From: Corydoras sp. C115
Taxonomy: Eukaryota > Chordata > Actinopteri > Siluriformes > Callichthyidae
DNA: 64,000 nucleotides
Assembly (NCBI GenBank): GCA_019802505.1
Contig: JAFMOC010000031.1
Coordinates: forward strand, 2,786,001 to 2,850,000
Direction of reading: 5' to 3'
Shown: positions 50,600-63,330 of the stretch, piece after piece
How positions within the stretch are numbered: position 1 is the first letter of the stretch
Layout of the letters: the number at the start of each line of letters is the position of its first letter
Translations under genes and position numbers: made by a program
Notes under the pieces: generated by a model
Database searches by the model: none
What the model was told of the DNA's origin: nothing
Seen by the model: only the letters and a program-made list of their open reading frames with translations

Positions 50600-53380
50600 T
50601 GTGTCTGAAAATCCAGCCGAATATACAGTTATATTAAAATATGATTGACTATCATGCAAATTTTTAGAGATGATCAAAAATGCTAGTGAACTGAGCTAGC
50701 AACAAAAAATTCGAAATTTTCAAAGGAAAATAAAAGTGTCTCGATTAAATATAAATGGCTGCTGTGACAGAAGAGCAGAACTGACAAGAAACAATACACC
50801 ATCCAAATCATACCAGTTCTGTGATAGTCTTGACCAACAGATAACCAACGAGGACTAACAAAAAAAAGTCCATCTACAGGGTAAGTGGAGAAAATAGACA
50901 AAGGATCAAGACCAAGAAAGAAAAGAAAGTAAGTAAACAAAACTGTTCTGAGGGGAATATTACAAGTTTAGCACATCGTGTTGTTCTCTGGTCAACATGT
51001 GGATTATTTTTTACTTTGTGAACTCCGGGCTACCCTTCGAAGTTTACTGATATGCCCAAGATCAGTACCTGTGGGCACACCAGGGCTTGAAAATGGTTTT
51101 CACACTTCCTTAAATTTACCAGACTCTCTGTCCAAGTGGATTAAGTTCCTGAACAAAGGTACATGTGTGAAAGAGCCCTTAAGCTCTAGCCCAGTTGCTA
51201 GTCACTTGGTTAAAAAAGAAAAGCCTCAGGTTAAGACTACAGTTGAACAAAGATTATCTGGAGGATGGACCAACATTGATAGGTATGTGAGTGTTGGAAA
51301 AAAATAGTCACCTGATGCTATAAGAACATCTTTACTATGTAGCATACATGTTAATAAAGCAATAAGGTATGAGAGAGCGTTTTTTTTTTATTTTGCATTC
51401 ACATTTCTCGTCATCCAAATGTTTTTGAATGAGCCCAATTAATAATAAGTTTATCATCACCCTCTGTCGTAAGGGTTTATGATCACCCTTATCATCACCC
51501 TCTGTATCTGTAATCTACAACAAATTAATGCCAGAACTACCAATTTATACCAGTACCAATACCAGAGCTCTGTTTCTGACCACATGACGTAGTTGGATTT
51601 TTGTGATGAGTAGACTATTGAAAACCCAAAAGCCACAATATACTATAAAGAAAATAACTGTTCACCATCCCTGCTGTCCAGCATGATGCACATCAATGAA
51701 TGTGGGCTAGAAGGATGAACTAGTCAGTTATCGCACATCTACAAAATACACCTATTTGCTAAGTGGCTCTGTGTAATTGCCCTAAACTATTTACAACATG
51801 TATAAGAAAATCTTTGACTGTAAAATGGGCATAAAGTGCTTGGTTTTGATCAGCCTGATTTGCCCATCCCAGGCTGATGTAAACCTCTCAAGTGTTTATT
51901 TACACTGCTGATACACTTAGAGCTATTGACTTGGCTCTAAGACCTCCAACATTTATAGCAGGTTATCGATTGATAAAATTGATTTCCAGCTGATGGATAG
52001 AGATTCACAGTCGTGGCGACATGAAGAATTTACACAGACAGAGACACAGACAGACAAGCACGCACGTGCATGCACAAGCGCACACACACACACGCACAGA
52101 GAAAGCATGCAGGGGAGATCTTAATAAGCCCAGACTAATTAACACAATAAGAGGCGTCCATGCACAGCATTTTAAGTATTTATGGGCCTCTCTAAGCACA
52201 AGCATTTTTCGTATTATGTCAGTGTCTTTTTTGAGGGTTCTAATTGCTGCTGGCACAGAAAAGATGCCCATCAAGAGGCTTTTATTTTCTGGGATTACAT
52301 AAATTACCATCCTTCGAAATCCTCACTGTTCCTTATTTACACATTTCTCTTTTTTTAAAAGGACAACATAATGCACAATACAGAAAGAGGAGTGGTATTA
52401 TAGTTCTGAATCAAATCAAATACACATAAGACAAGTGAATTCTTTTATGAAGCAAGATTAGGCGAGATTGTCTATACGTCTGCATTTTTGGCTAAGTGTG
52501 CTGCTTTTCACTGAGCTTCTTGTCTGTGTAGTCCTTTGTTTGTGTACTGAACAGGGAAGCACACAATCCTGGCAGAAAAGCTTGTAGTTTGTAGAAAATG
52601 CCATACCAAAACTGGTGTTTGGAGCTCAAGCATTTCACAAAGAGAAACTCAAACCACCCTTTCAGTATGGATTTTCCACTCTGAGGCATGGTAAAGGTAT
52701 TAGCAATGGCACCTGATAGCAATGGGATGGGCCCACTCCTATTTTGCTTGCTTGGCATTTGCTCTTGCTGTGTGAAGCAGCCACAGCTTAAGAAGATATG
52801 CCTTTATATCCTGAAAAAGCACCGTGTAGAAAAAAAAACAGACGTAATATAGAGCCACGCTACACATTGCCCTACAAAAGCTGAGAAAAATAAGCAAAAG
52901 GGAAAAATAAGCACTAATAGAGAGGATTTCTGTGAGCTATATGTCAGTTTCCATTGCAAATGACACCAGACACAGATCTTTAAAAATTCTAATGTGGAAT
53001 TAGTTTTCATGCATCATCGCTTACATCGCTTTCCAATAACTTGCATTTCAGGCACAGCTTTCAAATTACAGGGTAGATCATATGTTTCATAATGCATCAC
53101 AGGTGCATCCATAGTGCATTTCTATTGTTTCGTATTCATCTAATTTCTTTTCTTGTGACTGTTCCGATTAGGAATCTCCACAGTAAATCGTTATGCTCTA
53201 TTCCGTCCTGTCCTGAGCATCCACCTCTGTCAACCTAACCAGAGCATGAACCACTGCACCACCATTTTCTCTCCAAATAATTTATGAAGTTATTTACTGG
53301 AGAGTTTACTGCCTGGACATCTCAAAGTCCATTTTGCAGGCAGAAACTACCTAATTTACCTCACATCTGCTTTTTATTAC
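50600..53380. other. AT-rich unique intron sequence
   Basis: It includes a CA/GC-alternating stretch at 52060-52100 and a small direct duplication TTATCATCACCCTCTGT at 51452 and 51488. No exon or dispersed repeat is recognised. The open frame at 50978-51307 (plus) has no domain. Confidence 0.4.
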
Positions 53381-53382
53381 GG

Positions 53383-53524
53383 GGGGATGAAACCCACACG
53401 TGTAAAGAGGACATGCAGCCTCCACACAGACAGGATCTTTTTCAGCACTGCCAGGGAATAGAAAACCAGGATGTAGGGAGTACTAGCTGTGAGGTGAGAG
53501 TGCTAACCGCTGTGCTAATGTGTT
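53383..53524 (-). repeat. V-SINE 5' half, reverse orientation
   Basis: GGATGAAACCCACACG, GAGGACATGCAGCCTCCACACAGACAGGATC is the reverse complement of the central block. Then come AAACCAGGATGTAGGGAG and CTGTGAGGTGAGAGTGCTAACCGCTGTGCTAATGTG, the head. The 3' half is not found on the expected side. Confidence 0.8.
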
Positions 53525-53529
53525 GGACG

Positions 53530-54800
53530 CATCGTTAATGAGGGTTGTCAAAAAATCATGGCCACACTGATTGAAGCTGACAGAAGAGCTAACATACCTC
53601 AAATCGCCGCTATGTGCAGTTTGATAAGCAGAATCTCAGTGAGCACATAAGATTAAACCTTAATACAACTGTGCTACAAGGACAGAAGACCGCGCTGGGC
53701 TCAGCGAATAATGTAGATGTGTTGTAGCTGTAGCCTCTTTATGCACCTTTAATGCATCAGGGACTTGATCATTATTTTGCTATTATGTAAATCGGGTTTG
53801 AAAATTAATTAGGACAATCACATGTTATAAATCATGTTTATAATAAAATTTTAACTTCATATATATATAATGTAGAAGAGAGACCAAACAACAATATCCA
53901 TGATGCAAAATGTGTTTTTCATGCGGCAGAAAAATTACTCTGCGCTTTCTGGTCCAGACCTCACACTGTTTTCTGGCTGCCACTATCCTCATCAACATAT
54001 GTTGTTTGCAGTGCGCTGTGTTAAAATAAATTTCAGTTTATCCAATCACAAGTGTTTCAAGCTTTCCGATAATCAGCACCATCTCATCATGGAGCGGTAA
54101 AGCATGATCTCAAATGGGCCTTTAAGTCAGAGTGAAATTTTTTAACCCTTTTTATTACCAGCCAGATCCAAAGCTTTGCAGGCACACAAGAAATGATACC
54201 CATGCCAAAATTATTGCAGTATATGTTTCAGATTGGACATGTCAAGTTTAATGAGGTCACTGGGCAGTTATGTTTTATTCTTTTTGTTTCCAAAACGCCA
54301 TTTCGGTTGCTGCTTCAAACCCTCCCAAAGAAAGAGGCATGCTGCAATATTTAGAGCAAATGGAAAATTTGCAGGGCAAATCCATACCATTATGAGCTTG
54401 TTCATACTTACCCACCTCATGATTGCAGAAAAACAATTTCCTTCAAACTTTCTTGAGAAAATTTCCCTCTGGAGGAGCAGAATGCAACTTTCGAATGCCA
54501 TAAATGCATTTTAGTTTTCTAAATTAAAGTGATAGCATAAAAAAAAACAAAAAAAAACTTTCAAGCATTAATTATTAGATCATGAATAAAAGTAGGGTAA
54601 GGGGTCACCTATATAGATTTTGCATTTTCTCCCATTATCTGTGAGGATTTTCTGTGGGAGCGCAGTCCAAAGAGATGTGTGATACACCACCACCATGTCA
54701 GTCACACTGTAGGTCTGAGAATCTTAGACCACCTTAATAGTACCAGCTCTGTGAAGGTCCTCACCATTTATCATTATTTATACCCATAATTAGTCATGTT
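53530..54800. other. AT-rich unique intron sequence
   Basis: Nothing recognised. A short ATATATATATA lies near 53858-53868. Confidence 0.4.
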
Positions 54801-54804
54801 TGCA

Positions 54805-55085
54805 TGTCCGCTCCTCAATGCTGGGAATCCAGGTTCGAATCCTGATCTGGGTTTACTCCAGGTTCTCTGGTTTTCTTCCACAGTTTAAAGTTGGATTTAA
54901 ATTATATTTCCATTATTAAAATTGCCCCTATATAGTGTGTTTGTGTCTGTGTTAGTGTGCACCCAGTGATGGATGGATTTGTGTGTATCTGCCCAACACC
55001 AAAAAAAATGTTTCCCCTGGATGGACATCAGGAATCCTAGTAAAGGACCTTATGACCCTAGAAAAGGAAGGTAATAAGATAACAC
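54805..55085 (+). mobile_element. V-SINE copy, diverged, internally shortened
   Basis: B box GGTTCGAATCC, then a shortened central block (CTCCAGGTTCTCTGGTTTTCTTCCACAGT), TAAAATTGCCCCTATATAGTGTG, GTGCACCCAGTGATGGATGG, TTTCCCCTGGATGGACATCAGGAATCC and a tail degraded near AAGGTAATAAGATAA. The A-box part of the head is degraded. Confidence 0.85.
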
Positions 55086-55089
55086 ATGT

Positions 55090-58000
55090 ATTAATTAAAC
55101 TTATTATTTACCAACATAATTTAATTACTTATTTTACTAGTGAACATGTATTTTTTTCAAGAAATTGGGAAAAATTAAAGATTTTTATAGTACTACTAAT
55201 AAAAAATGATAAAGCTGAGGTTGTGAGGGGGCCCCATCAGTTCCATAATTTGATTTTCACTTCACTCCAAAGTGAGTGGGTGGGACAATCGTTGTTAATC
55301 AGTAATTGTATTTTTGATAGAATGGCTGTTAGGCACAGTGGTTAACAGAAATTAGCCATTGGGAACATCAACTTACACAGTCGCCACAGTCAGACACATG
55401 CTGTTGAGCAAAGCTGTTCTTTCTCGACTTTAAATGTAAGCAGCTGTGCTCCAAGTTGGAAACCATATTGAGCGCAGAGCAGTCACTAACAACTCCTTAA
55501 AATGCTATTAGGTTTGGTGCAGAGCTCTTAACAATGGAGTACAATCGTTAAAGAGGTGTACAAGAAACATAGCCTTGTGACAAAGTCACTAAGTTATGGA
55601 CTCTCATGAGGGGGATAGGGAAGGTTGAATGAAGGTGAGCAGCATTAATTTGCCTTTAAGCTTATGGGAGATTCCAGCACACTAGGTGAGCACCACCACC
55701 TGCTAGAAGAAACAAAGTGCCCGTGACTCAGTCTCATTAGCATTTTACTCTGAATTAGGAAGGAACCACTTTGGAAAAGGGATAATTGCAACACTTTATT
55801 GGAAAAGCCTAATAACCTTGATGTGAGATGTTGAATTCTTTTGATTGTGTGTTTCTAACCATGGAAATTAGCTTCTGAGTCATAAAACAGTGATCTGTGA
55901 AACTGTGCAGTAAGAAGCAGCTGAGGTGATAGAAATGTCAAAATCCAGAAATAATTGAGTTCTGTTTAAGCATAAACACTCAAATACATTGAATTTCGAG
56001 AATCAGGCAAGCATTATGTCACCTGAGCTTTATCCACTCATCCCCTACTTCAATTCCACTCTTAATCATCACAGCATAAATATCTCTTTTTTTTATCTGT
56101 GCATGTGTTGCCTTCCATTCAGTCAGTCATTATGGAGACCCCAGCACGATCCACCTATATAGTAACTCCCACCAATGATACATCAAGCACTTGTTTCAGA
56201 ACAAAGAATAGAAAGTCGACACTTGTGTCGGCTCATCGCTTGGCATTTATGCATATTGAGCTGGATAAAACGAGCGACATAGTAAGGCACCAGAATAATT
56301 TCATGCTTATGATGTTGTGATTAAAAGAAATATCGGGCTCAAAAGGAATCCGGGCATCTGACGCGTGTTATTTAAACAAGCCTTCACATCAAGCGGGGCT
56401 GAATTAAAGTCTTGGCTTCAGAGGCACATCGCATGAAGTTCGTCTCGCAAGTTTGTGGAAGTAGCGCAAGAACAAAGAAAGACGAGAACATCATTAAACA
56501 GCACATGAATTCATCTTAATAAGCTGCCGCAGCTTCCTTCCTCCCATACAACACAATAAACAATTACCGACTGCCGAGGTAAACCGAGATTCTCTCACCT
56601 CGCACACAAATTACTGAATAATGGCACCGAATGAGATTATGCTTAATGCATTTAGGTTGTTTTAAAGGTAGTTCCTAGTATCAGGTGGCAGAAAATGCAA
56701 TAAGTAAGCAATGGGACGGAGAAATGATTTAAATCCTAATGGTGAAGTGTTCAGTGAAACAATATCAAGCTTTGTCTGAGGAAAGCTTTCAAAGAATTAA
56801 GAGGTTAGGCTGTGCAATGAAGAGGCTAATGCATGGGGAAAGCTTACAATCCCTCGCAGAGGCAAATCCAGTCAGCACAATGACACCCCATTAACAGGAT
56901 GTAGGACACTGGGAATGCCGGTCTGAACAAACAGATTTCCAGGTGGATAGGATCACCAGCCTTTGACTCAGTTCTACTTGCACCCTGTCTAAACCACTTA
57001 TTTGACAAATGATTCCATATCAAGGGGCCACACGGTGATTTAGTCTTAATTGATTAGATGGGAGACTTTGAAATCCCTTATTGGTTTTACTAAAGGGAAC
57101 TTGAAATATTCCACAGTTTTCTAAAGAGCTCACCGATCGCAGCCGAAATAACACTGCAAAAAGCAAGAGGTTGAAAACGCAGTACCATATTTGGTAAGTG
57201 AGCTAAACTTCTTCTGTTTGTCTGCATTAATTTAGCCAGCGGGTTTGCAGGTGTAATTCCAGGTTTAGCATCGCTTTCATCTCTTCATTAGCAGGGTCAT
57301 CATGAACTAGAGGACCTTCTCTGGGGCAACTCTATAAATGCAACACATCGTGCAAAGGCCTAGTTAAACAGAAGGGACAGGCACCACATTAACACTTTAT
57401 ATGTAATTAAGAGAGGTGAGAGAAGCCAAATGCTGGCCTTAAAAATAAGCACCCAGACTGCAGTCGCTTATTAAAATCTGCTGCACCATGAGCCCGTTTT
57501 CTCTCTCCTTGCTTGTGGTAGGGTGACTCGGTTTGGGTATATGACATAAGGAAAGCTCTTGCAATACAGAGGCAAAATGTAAAGTACTCCGTTATAATTT
57601 TGATGTTATTTTCTGACACTTTGTGCACCTTTGCCATTAGCTTTAGCAGAATGAAAGAGGCCCTGAGCTGCAACTCCAGCAAGGTTTTAAATCAAAAGTG
57701 CGAGAGGGCTGAAAGGTCATGGGGGACTGGGTAACTGGGACAGTGGTTTGGGTTTGTGAGTTGGAAATTGGTTAAAAAAAAAAGAAAAAGAAAAGAAGAG
57801 CTAAGCAGAAGAACAAATGCAGAATAAATGAGTAAAGAAAATGTGCGACTATCAGCATCACCCAAAACCCCCATTGACTCAGTCTGGCTTGGTGAATACC
57901 TTTAAAGTCAGCTCAAGGATGCACCGGCAATAATGTCCCTATCTGCCTTCACACCTTTTACACAGAAGGCTGAGGTGGAATGTTGCTGCAATATTACTGT

Positions 58001-58235
58001 TTTGAAGATGATGTGTAAAAAAAGCTAGTGTCACAAGACATCACCACAGAGGGAAGACTTCTGCAGTGAAAAGTCTTATCCAGAATCATCTGAAGTGGAC
58101 ATTAGCATGGTGCAGGACCATGATGATCTAGAGCCACATCAATTCAGCTCTTTAAAATTACCACTGCAGATCTACACTGCAGATTATTGGGTGTTTTATT
58201 GGAGAAAACATGAAGAAGATGAAAAAAAATAAAAC
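55090..58235. other. Unique intron sequence with balanced patches
   Basis: The stretches 56330-56650 (CpGs in ATCCGGGCATCTGACGCG and CATCGCATGAAGTTCGTCTCGC) and 57000-57500 are repeat-free and less AT-rich. No exon or RNA gene is recognised. They are weak conserved-element candidates. Confidence 0.35.
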
Positions 58236-58565
58236 AAATGGGGAAAGGTGGCTTAGTGGTTAGCACGTTCGCCTCTCAGCACTAGGGATTCCCGGTTCGA
58301 ATCCCTATCTGGGTGGAATTTCCATGTTCTTCCCGTGTCTGCGTGGGTTTCCTCCAGGTTCTCCGGTTTCCTCCCACAGTCCAAAAACACAGTTTGTATT
58401 CGTGTCTGTGTGTGTGTGTGCCCAACAATAGATTGGCGCCCTGTCCTGGGTGTATCTGCCCAGTGCCCGAAACATTCTCCCCTGGATGGGCATGGGGAAC
58501 CCCCCCCACGACCCTAATATAGGATAAAGCGGAAGATAATGAATGAATAAAAAAATGGGGAAAGG
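58236..58565 (+). mobile_element. Young V-SINE with perfect 13-bp target-site duplication
   Basis: AAATGGGGAAAGG occurs at 58236-58248 and again at 58553-58565, flanking the element. Inside are an A box TGGCTTAGTGG (58249-58259), a B box GGTTCGAATCC (58294-58304), the central block TTTCCATGTTCTTCCCGTGTCTGCGTGGGTTTCC..GGTTTCCTCCCACAGTCC, a GT-rich part, and the 3' tail CCTAATATAGGATAAAGCGGAAGATAATGAATGAATAAAA. The leading GGCGGCACGG of the related copy at 61239 is missing or overlaps the duplication. The intact duplication and boxes point to recent insertion. Confidence 0.93.
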
Positions 58566-59458
58566 CAAAATCCTGCTTAATACTTATTTAAAATTTTATA
58601 AAGAGCTAACAATGATGGTGGATGGAATGGTTGAAATGTGGCACTGAATTTAGTGGCACTGAAGGCACTGATGAGATTTAAAATTCAGCAGGAACTCCTG
58701 TTAAAAAAGCCAGTTAGGGCATCCTATGGTTTACATGCATGACAAGGTTCAAAGAAATCTAAAAATGAGTTTGACCGAACATTTATTTAATGCCGATCCA
58801 TCCATTCTGGTTTATTTAGATATATAGCTCACTGCAAACTCTTGTTTCATGACTCTTGGCAATGCCAACTTCTGCAGCTAACATCATCAAACCTTCTCCT
58901 GAAAATATATCTTCCTGTAGGTTTGCTATTCACCCTGAATCAAATTGGCCTCTTCAGCTAATTAAAAAAAACCTCTCTAAACATTGATTAGATCAGTTTG
59001 GAATTGTTGACTACAGGGGTTGGTGGCCACTGATCTAATTGATGGCTACAATGAACTTTCTTGTAACACCAAATAAATTACCCTCTGCCTTGTTATCATA
59101 AATATTCAGCTTGTATAAAAAAAGTCCTACAAACTCAAGTTTTCAGAACAAATTTGTCGATTTATCAAAAGAAGGAGCACATTTTTTTTTATCTTTACAA
59201 GCTTTTTATTCAGATTTATATGAGGTATATTTAATTTTCCAAAAACACAACTATTGACATTATTGATCGAAAAGCAGAGCAAATGACAGACATTGTAGAT
59301 TTTTCCCATAATTGAAGTCAAAAAAAGCCACTCCCTGTCCCCGGCTGCCTTCCAAATTCCATAAACATCAGAATGGTATCATGCTTATTGGTAATATGTG
59401 GTTTGGTGTTTTGTTCAGTATATGCAGAGGACAATGCTTACAAATACAACAGTGCATT
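58566..59458. other. AT-rich unique intron sequence
   Basis: Nothing recognised; short A and T homopolymers only. Confidence 0.4.
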
Positions 59459-59488
59459 GTGTGTGTGTGCGTGTGTGTGTGTGTGTGT
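59459..59488. repeat. (GT)n microsatellite
   Basis: About 15 GT units with one GC interruption. Confidence 0.95.
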
Positions 59489-59489
59489 A

Positions 59490-60084
59490 TTGTTTGATAA
59501 CAGGGATTTTTTGACCTATTGCCGTAGTGTCAGAAATATTTACACAAAATACGTAATATTTGCTTAAGTCATAAAGCAGTAACTGCAAAAGCAAGAAAGG
59601 TATATTTTCCTCCTTAATTAATAAAAATATAGAACTGCAATGAAATAACAAGCAGCAAAAAAATAAATAAAAAATCAACATTTAGAGAATAAAGAGGAAA
59701 ATTTGCTCATAATTTATTTGTCTTCATTTTAAACTCTAAACAACAGCTTCACGCTGTGAATATGTGTGCTTAAGAATACAATCTAATAGAAACCAAATCT
59801 ATTTGCTGTTAGCTGGTAGAAGCTGCGCTGGTGCTGGAGATTTGATTTGCATGAGACTGTGCTATAGGTGCGAGACATTCGTTTCCGTTTAAGCCACAGC
59901 TCATATATTTCAGATGACTCAATCTAAAAAAGGCCCGAAGAGTGAACAAACCACATAATGAGTCAGGATACGCTAAATATACCCATAAATCCACCGACAC
60001 ACACATATTCAAAATCACAAGCAGCCAGCACAACCTGCTGCTTGGCAGAGTCTGACTGTGTGGTACCTTTTCTCAGTTTGACAT
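59490..60084. other. AT-rich then balanced unique sequence
   Basis: AT-rich to about 59790, then gradually more balanced toward the CpG-dense block. No exon is seen. Confidence 0.4.
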
Positions 60085-60320
60085 GGACATGCCATGCTCA
60101 ATAACAACGGGCTCGGAGCAGCACCGCACCCACGGGTCAACGCTGACCTTTCCGATTGCGATTTTCTCCAGGTATGTTACATGTTTGTCTGAAGATGTCG
60201 AGCAAAGCGTCCCCGGGCGCCACGACGTGACCACGGTGTGCGAGCAGGCATTTGGCTGCTTGTCATCCAGCATCACGCCTACTTGCTCTGAACGGTGCGT
60301 CCATGCAGAGGCTAACCTGA
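60085..60320. promoter_or_regulatory. CpG-dense intronic block, candidate regulatory element
   Basis: Roughly 17 CpGs fall between about 60110 and 60300 (for example GCTCGGAGCAGCACCGC, CCCACGGGTCAACGC, GTCCCCGGGCGCCACGACGTG, AACGGTGCG), by far the highest density in this AT-rich window. There is no repeat in it. An 88-codon plus-strand frame (60083-60349) crosses it without a recognisable domain. Unmethylated CpG-rich islands often mark promoters or enhancers; that role is inferred from composition only. Confidence 0.4.
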
Positions 60321-61163
60321 AGCATGCTGCTTTGAGTTTTACACATTAGGATTCTTAATCTCTGCATGACTAGTCTGTTGATAGGCGCTGGAGGGATTTC
60401 CATTTATCACCAAGTATGAATCATTATTTAAATGTGCATATTTGTTGCTGCGTTTCCTCAACTGCATCCTCAGACAGATAGCAGAGGAGTCTTGTGTGCA
60501 GCCGTCCAAGGGAGAAATAAGAGGAGGGGGTGGGTGTGTGTGCAAAAGCATGTTAATGGAGGGGAGGAGTCTGTAGTAACCCTACCAAGTTTAGGTGACA
60601 GTTGAAGCCAGAGACCGGCATGCACCAAAAAGAAGGAGAGGAGGGGTCAAATCCTTCTCCATCTGCCATCAGATTTGTGGCCACAACATGGGGGCTAAAG
60701 CCATGTGTTTTAAAGAACCATGTTTTTAAAGGTTATGCTAAGGTTAATCTGAGGCCCAGATAGAGAGGTCTTAACCTCACAATGTGCACTGAGAATGAGT
60801 GAAAGTTTAATGTTCAAAAAAAGAAAACAGTATTAATAAAATCTGTTATAAATAGTCCATACACGAAAACTATTCCCTTCACCATTAAGTGATGCAAATG
60901 GTATCAGATATTTTGTTTAAAATGTATATGTGGGATACACTGCTATACTCTCTAAATTTTAAGAGATTCACGATTCATTAGGTTCCTACTAAGAGGGCGT
61001 GCTAGTCATGTCTTTTAAAAAGCTTTAAAATGCTGTTTGGAACTTAGCATTACAAGACATCAGATAACAATGTGTCTGTAGAGAAAAGAAATGTTGTGAT
61101 GAGGCATACAGTGGTTGTGACAATGCAACGTCGAAATGAAACCTAAGGGCAGTTAAAAAATAA

Positions 61164-61166
<3 letters not shown>
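60321..61166. other. Unique intron sequence
   Basis: Balanced to about 60700, then AT-rich. It includes a G-rich GGAGGGGGTGGGTGTGTG near 60521-60540. No exon is recognised. Confidence 0.4.

Positions 61167-61238
<72 letters not shown>
61167..61238. repeat. (AT)n microsatellite, 5' flank of a V-SINE
   Basis: About 36 AT units without interruption, ending directly at the first base of the SINE. The AT run resumes at 61603 on the other side. Confidence 0.98.
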
Positions 61239-61241
<3 letters not shown>

Positions 61242-61599
61242 GGCACGGTGGCTTAGTGGTTAGCACGTTCGTCTCTCAGCACTAGGCTATTCCCGGTTTG
61301 AATCCCCATCTGGGTGGAGTTTTCATGTTCTCCCTGTGCCTGCGTGGGTTTCCTACGGGTTCTCCGGTTTCCTCCCATAGTCCAAAAACATGGATCAAGT
61401 CAATTGAGTTCTCCAAATTGCCCCATATAGAGTGTGTATGCGTGCGTGTCTGTGTGAGTGAGTGTGTGCCCAGCGATAGATTGGCACCCTGTTCTGGGTG
61501 TATTTGCCCAGCACCCGAAACGTTCTTCCCTGGATGGGCATGGGGAATCCCCCCGCGACCCTAATATAGGATAAAGCGGAAGATAATGAATGAAAGGAA

Positions 61600-61602
<3 letters not shown>
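61239..61602 (+). mobile_element. Full-length V-SINE inserted in an AT microsatellite
   Basis: Complete head GGCGGCACGG, A box TGGCTTAGTGG (61249-61259), B box GGTTTGAATCC (61295-61305, one change from consensus), full central block, GT-rich part, GCCCAGCGATAGATTGGCACCC, CCCTGGATGGGCATGGGG and tail ATAGGATAAAGCGGAAGATAATGAATGAAAGGAATGAA. AT runs on both sides hide any target-site duplication. It is about 90% similar by eye to the copy at 58249-58552. Confidence 0.93.

Positions 61603-61682
<80 letters not shown>
61603..61682. repeat. (AT)n then (GT)n compound microsatellite
   Basis: About 25 AT units pass into about 14 GT units at 61654. The AT part is probably the other half of the array split by the SINE, or expanded from its tail. 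Confidence 0.97.
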
Positions 61683-61686
<4 letters not shown>

Positions 61687-61689
61687 TGA

Positions 61690-62169
61690 CAACCTAGACT
61701 GTTAGTCTGGATTATTGGGGCAATCGGGGTATGTTCTCAACTTAGAGCACTTCATCAGTTCATTGCACTACTGTGTGTCGTGTGTCTCTCCGAAGCAGCG
61801 GTGTCGTTATTAGGAGGCTCTCCATTTTAGCTACTGACCTTTTATGAATAAGGTTACCAGGAATACATTAAAGGCGAACGAGCGCAAAGTATATGATGTA
61901 AGATATTAGGGTGGGCATGAATTACCGAAGAGACTGCAAAGCACATAATGTAAGATATTATTGTGTAATTTAACAATGTTCGGGCCAAAGGGACTTTTCA
62001 CCATGTAATGTATAACCTTTGGAGTAGAATTGCTATGGAAACTAAAGGCCTTGGGTAACCAAGTTGCCCGCCCACACAGACAGCCGTTAATCATCTTCAC
62101 TGCAATACTGGTATACCAGAATTTGGCCAATGTGTCAAGCAGCAATTATGTATACTTAGTGTTATCACC
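61690..62169. other. Unique intron sequence
   Basis: Nothing recognised. Confidence 0.4.
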
Positions 62170-62290
62170 ACCCCCTCTGCTTCTTTCTTGCTGACTCTCA
62201 CTCTCTCTCTGTCTCTCTTCGGCCAATCTGGTTCTCTGTGTAGGTCTCTCGAGTAGCCCTCACTCTTTCCTACCTCTCTTTCCCTCGTTT
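62170..62290. repeat. CT-rich low-complexity tract
   Basis: Repeated CTCTCT and TTTCCCTC words on the plus strand. It reads as a purine tract in the direction of the gene. Confidence 0.75.
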
Positions 62291-62299
62291 GTGTTTGCA

Positions 62300-63330
62300 G
62301 AGTCCCATTTTATATAATCACTAAGCTTTTAAAGGCTGTTCATTAGCTCCCTTTCATCAAGGATGCATACAATACTGAGGAAGAAAATAGAAACGGTTTT
62401 AGTGCCACATAATAAGACATTCCTATTATATAAATCATATCCGAGCATTTAGCCATTATCCTTTCATTCGGGGCTGAGTGACACACCAAATTACTCCAGC
62501 ACTCCATTGCTTTCTTTGCATATTGGTTTGTGCAGGCCCAAGACAATAATGGAAAGCGACGAGCCAGAGATTATGTTCCATGGGACGCAGGGAAAACGTC
62601 GACGCCATTGCAAATTGGTGGCATACCTTCATTACCAGAGTCCGGCACCATTTGTTTCGAACGGATCTGACAGCAACATGGGAATCGCATCGCTTCCCAT
62701 ATTTCAAGGACAATACATATGAAACTGGGCGGCCTTCTGTTGACTCACAACACTGTGGCGGAGTGTATGGAAGGTGTCAGTATAGGTGAAACCAGCAGAG
62801 GTGGTGAAGGACAGGCCAGCAATTAATGTCTGCACCCATGTCAAGGGGCTCGGGACTTCAGCAGGTCAGCCTTTCCATAGAACGCTATACAGAGTGGCAG
62901 TGTCATGTAGATATAAATAATATTCAGCTTACCTCCACAACCCCTGTGTCTCCCCCAAGATAGCCATCAGTGCATTAAGTCGACGCACTTAAGGCAGAGT
63001 TTACTTTGACCACTTGCTGACAAGCTGTCAGACATGTCTGCCGTTTTTATTTATTTATTTGATTTTTTTTCCCCCCATTTCGGCATCTCTGGCAGACTCT
63101 TTACTCTTGACCCCGCTAGTCAAGCAGAAAAGGACATTTTGGCACATTTGGGATTAGTGGGCTGAAAACAGTGTGAAATTTCACAATATAGCGCATTAAC
63201 ACATTTGCATGCAGGAATGGCACAGTGTTGTGGCAATCTTGTTTGTGGTAGAGCTGCCAAGAAGCTATGAGTTCTTTTCATATTAACCAAAAAATGCATT
63301 CTTTATAATCATTATTGTGCCTTGTTTCTT
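62300..63330. other. Balanced-composition, repeat-poor block next to the candidate cassette exon
   Basis: CpGs cluster at 62550-62700 (AAAGCGACGAGCC, GGGACGCAGG, AACGTCGACGCC, CGAACGGATC, ATCGCATCGC). No repeats apart from a T/C run near 63062-63077. A minus-strand donor-like GGAG|gtaag at 62933 was considered and rejected as an exon. Candidate conserved block; no conservation data. Confidence 0.35.

Noticed and set aside
58282..58568. Several overlapping frames of 60-87 codons, with similar ones at 61298-61564 and 48577-48847
   Set aside because: Similar frames recur in each copy because they are translations of the V-SINE sequence, not genes.
62933..62987. Minus-strand 55-nt interval with GGAG|gtaag donor and a ttaag acceptor
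   Set aside because: Its length is not a multiple of three, only one phase is open and that phase does not fit the phase-0 neighbours, and the acceptor tract is weak.
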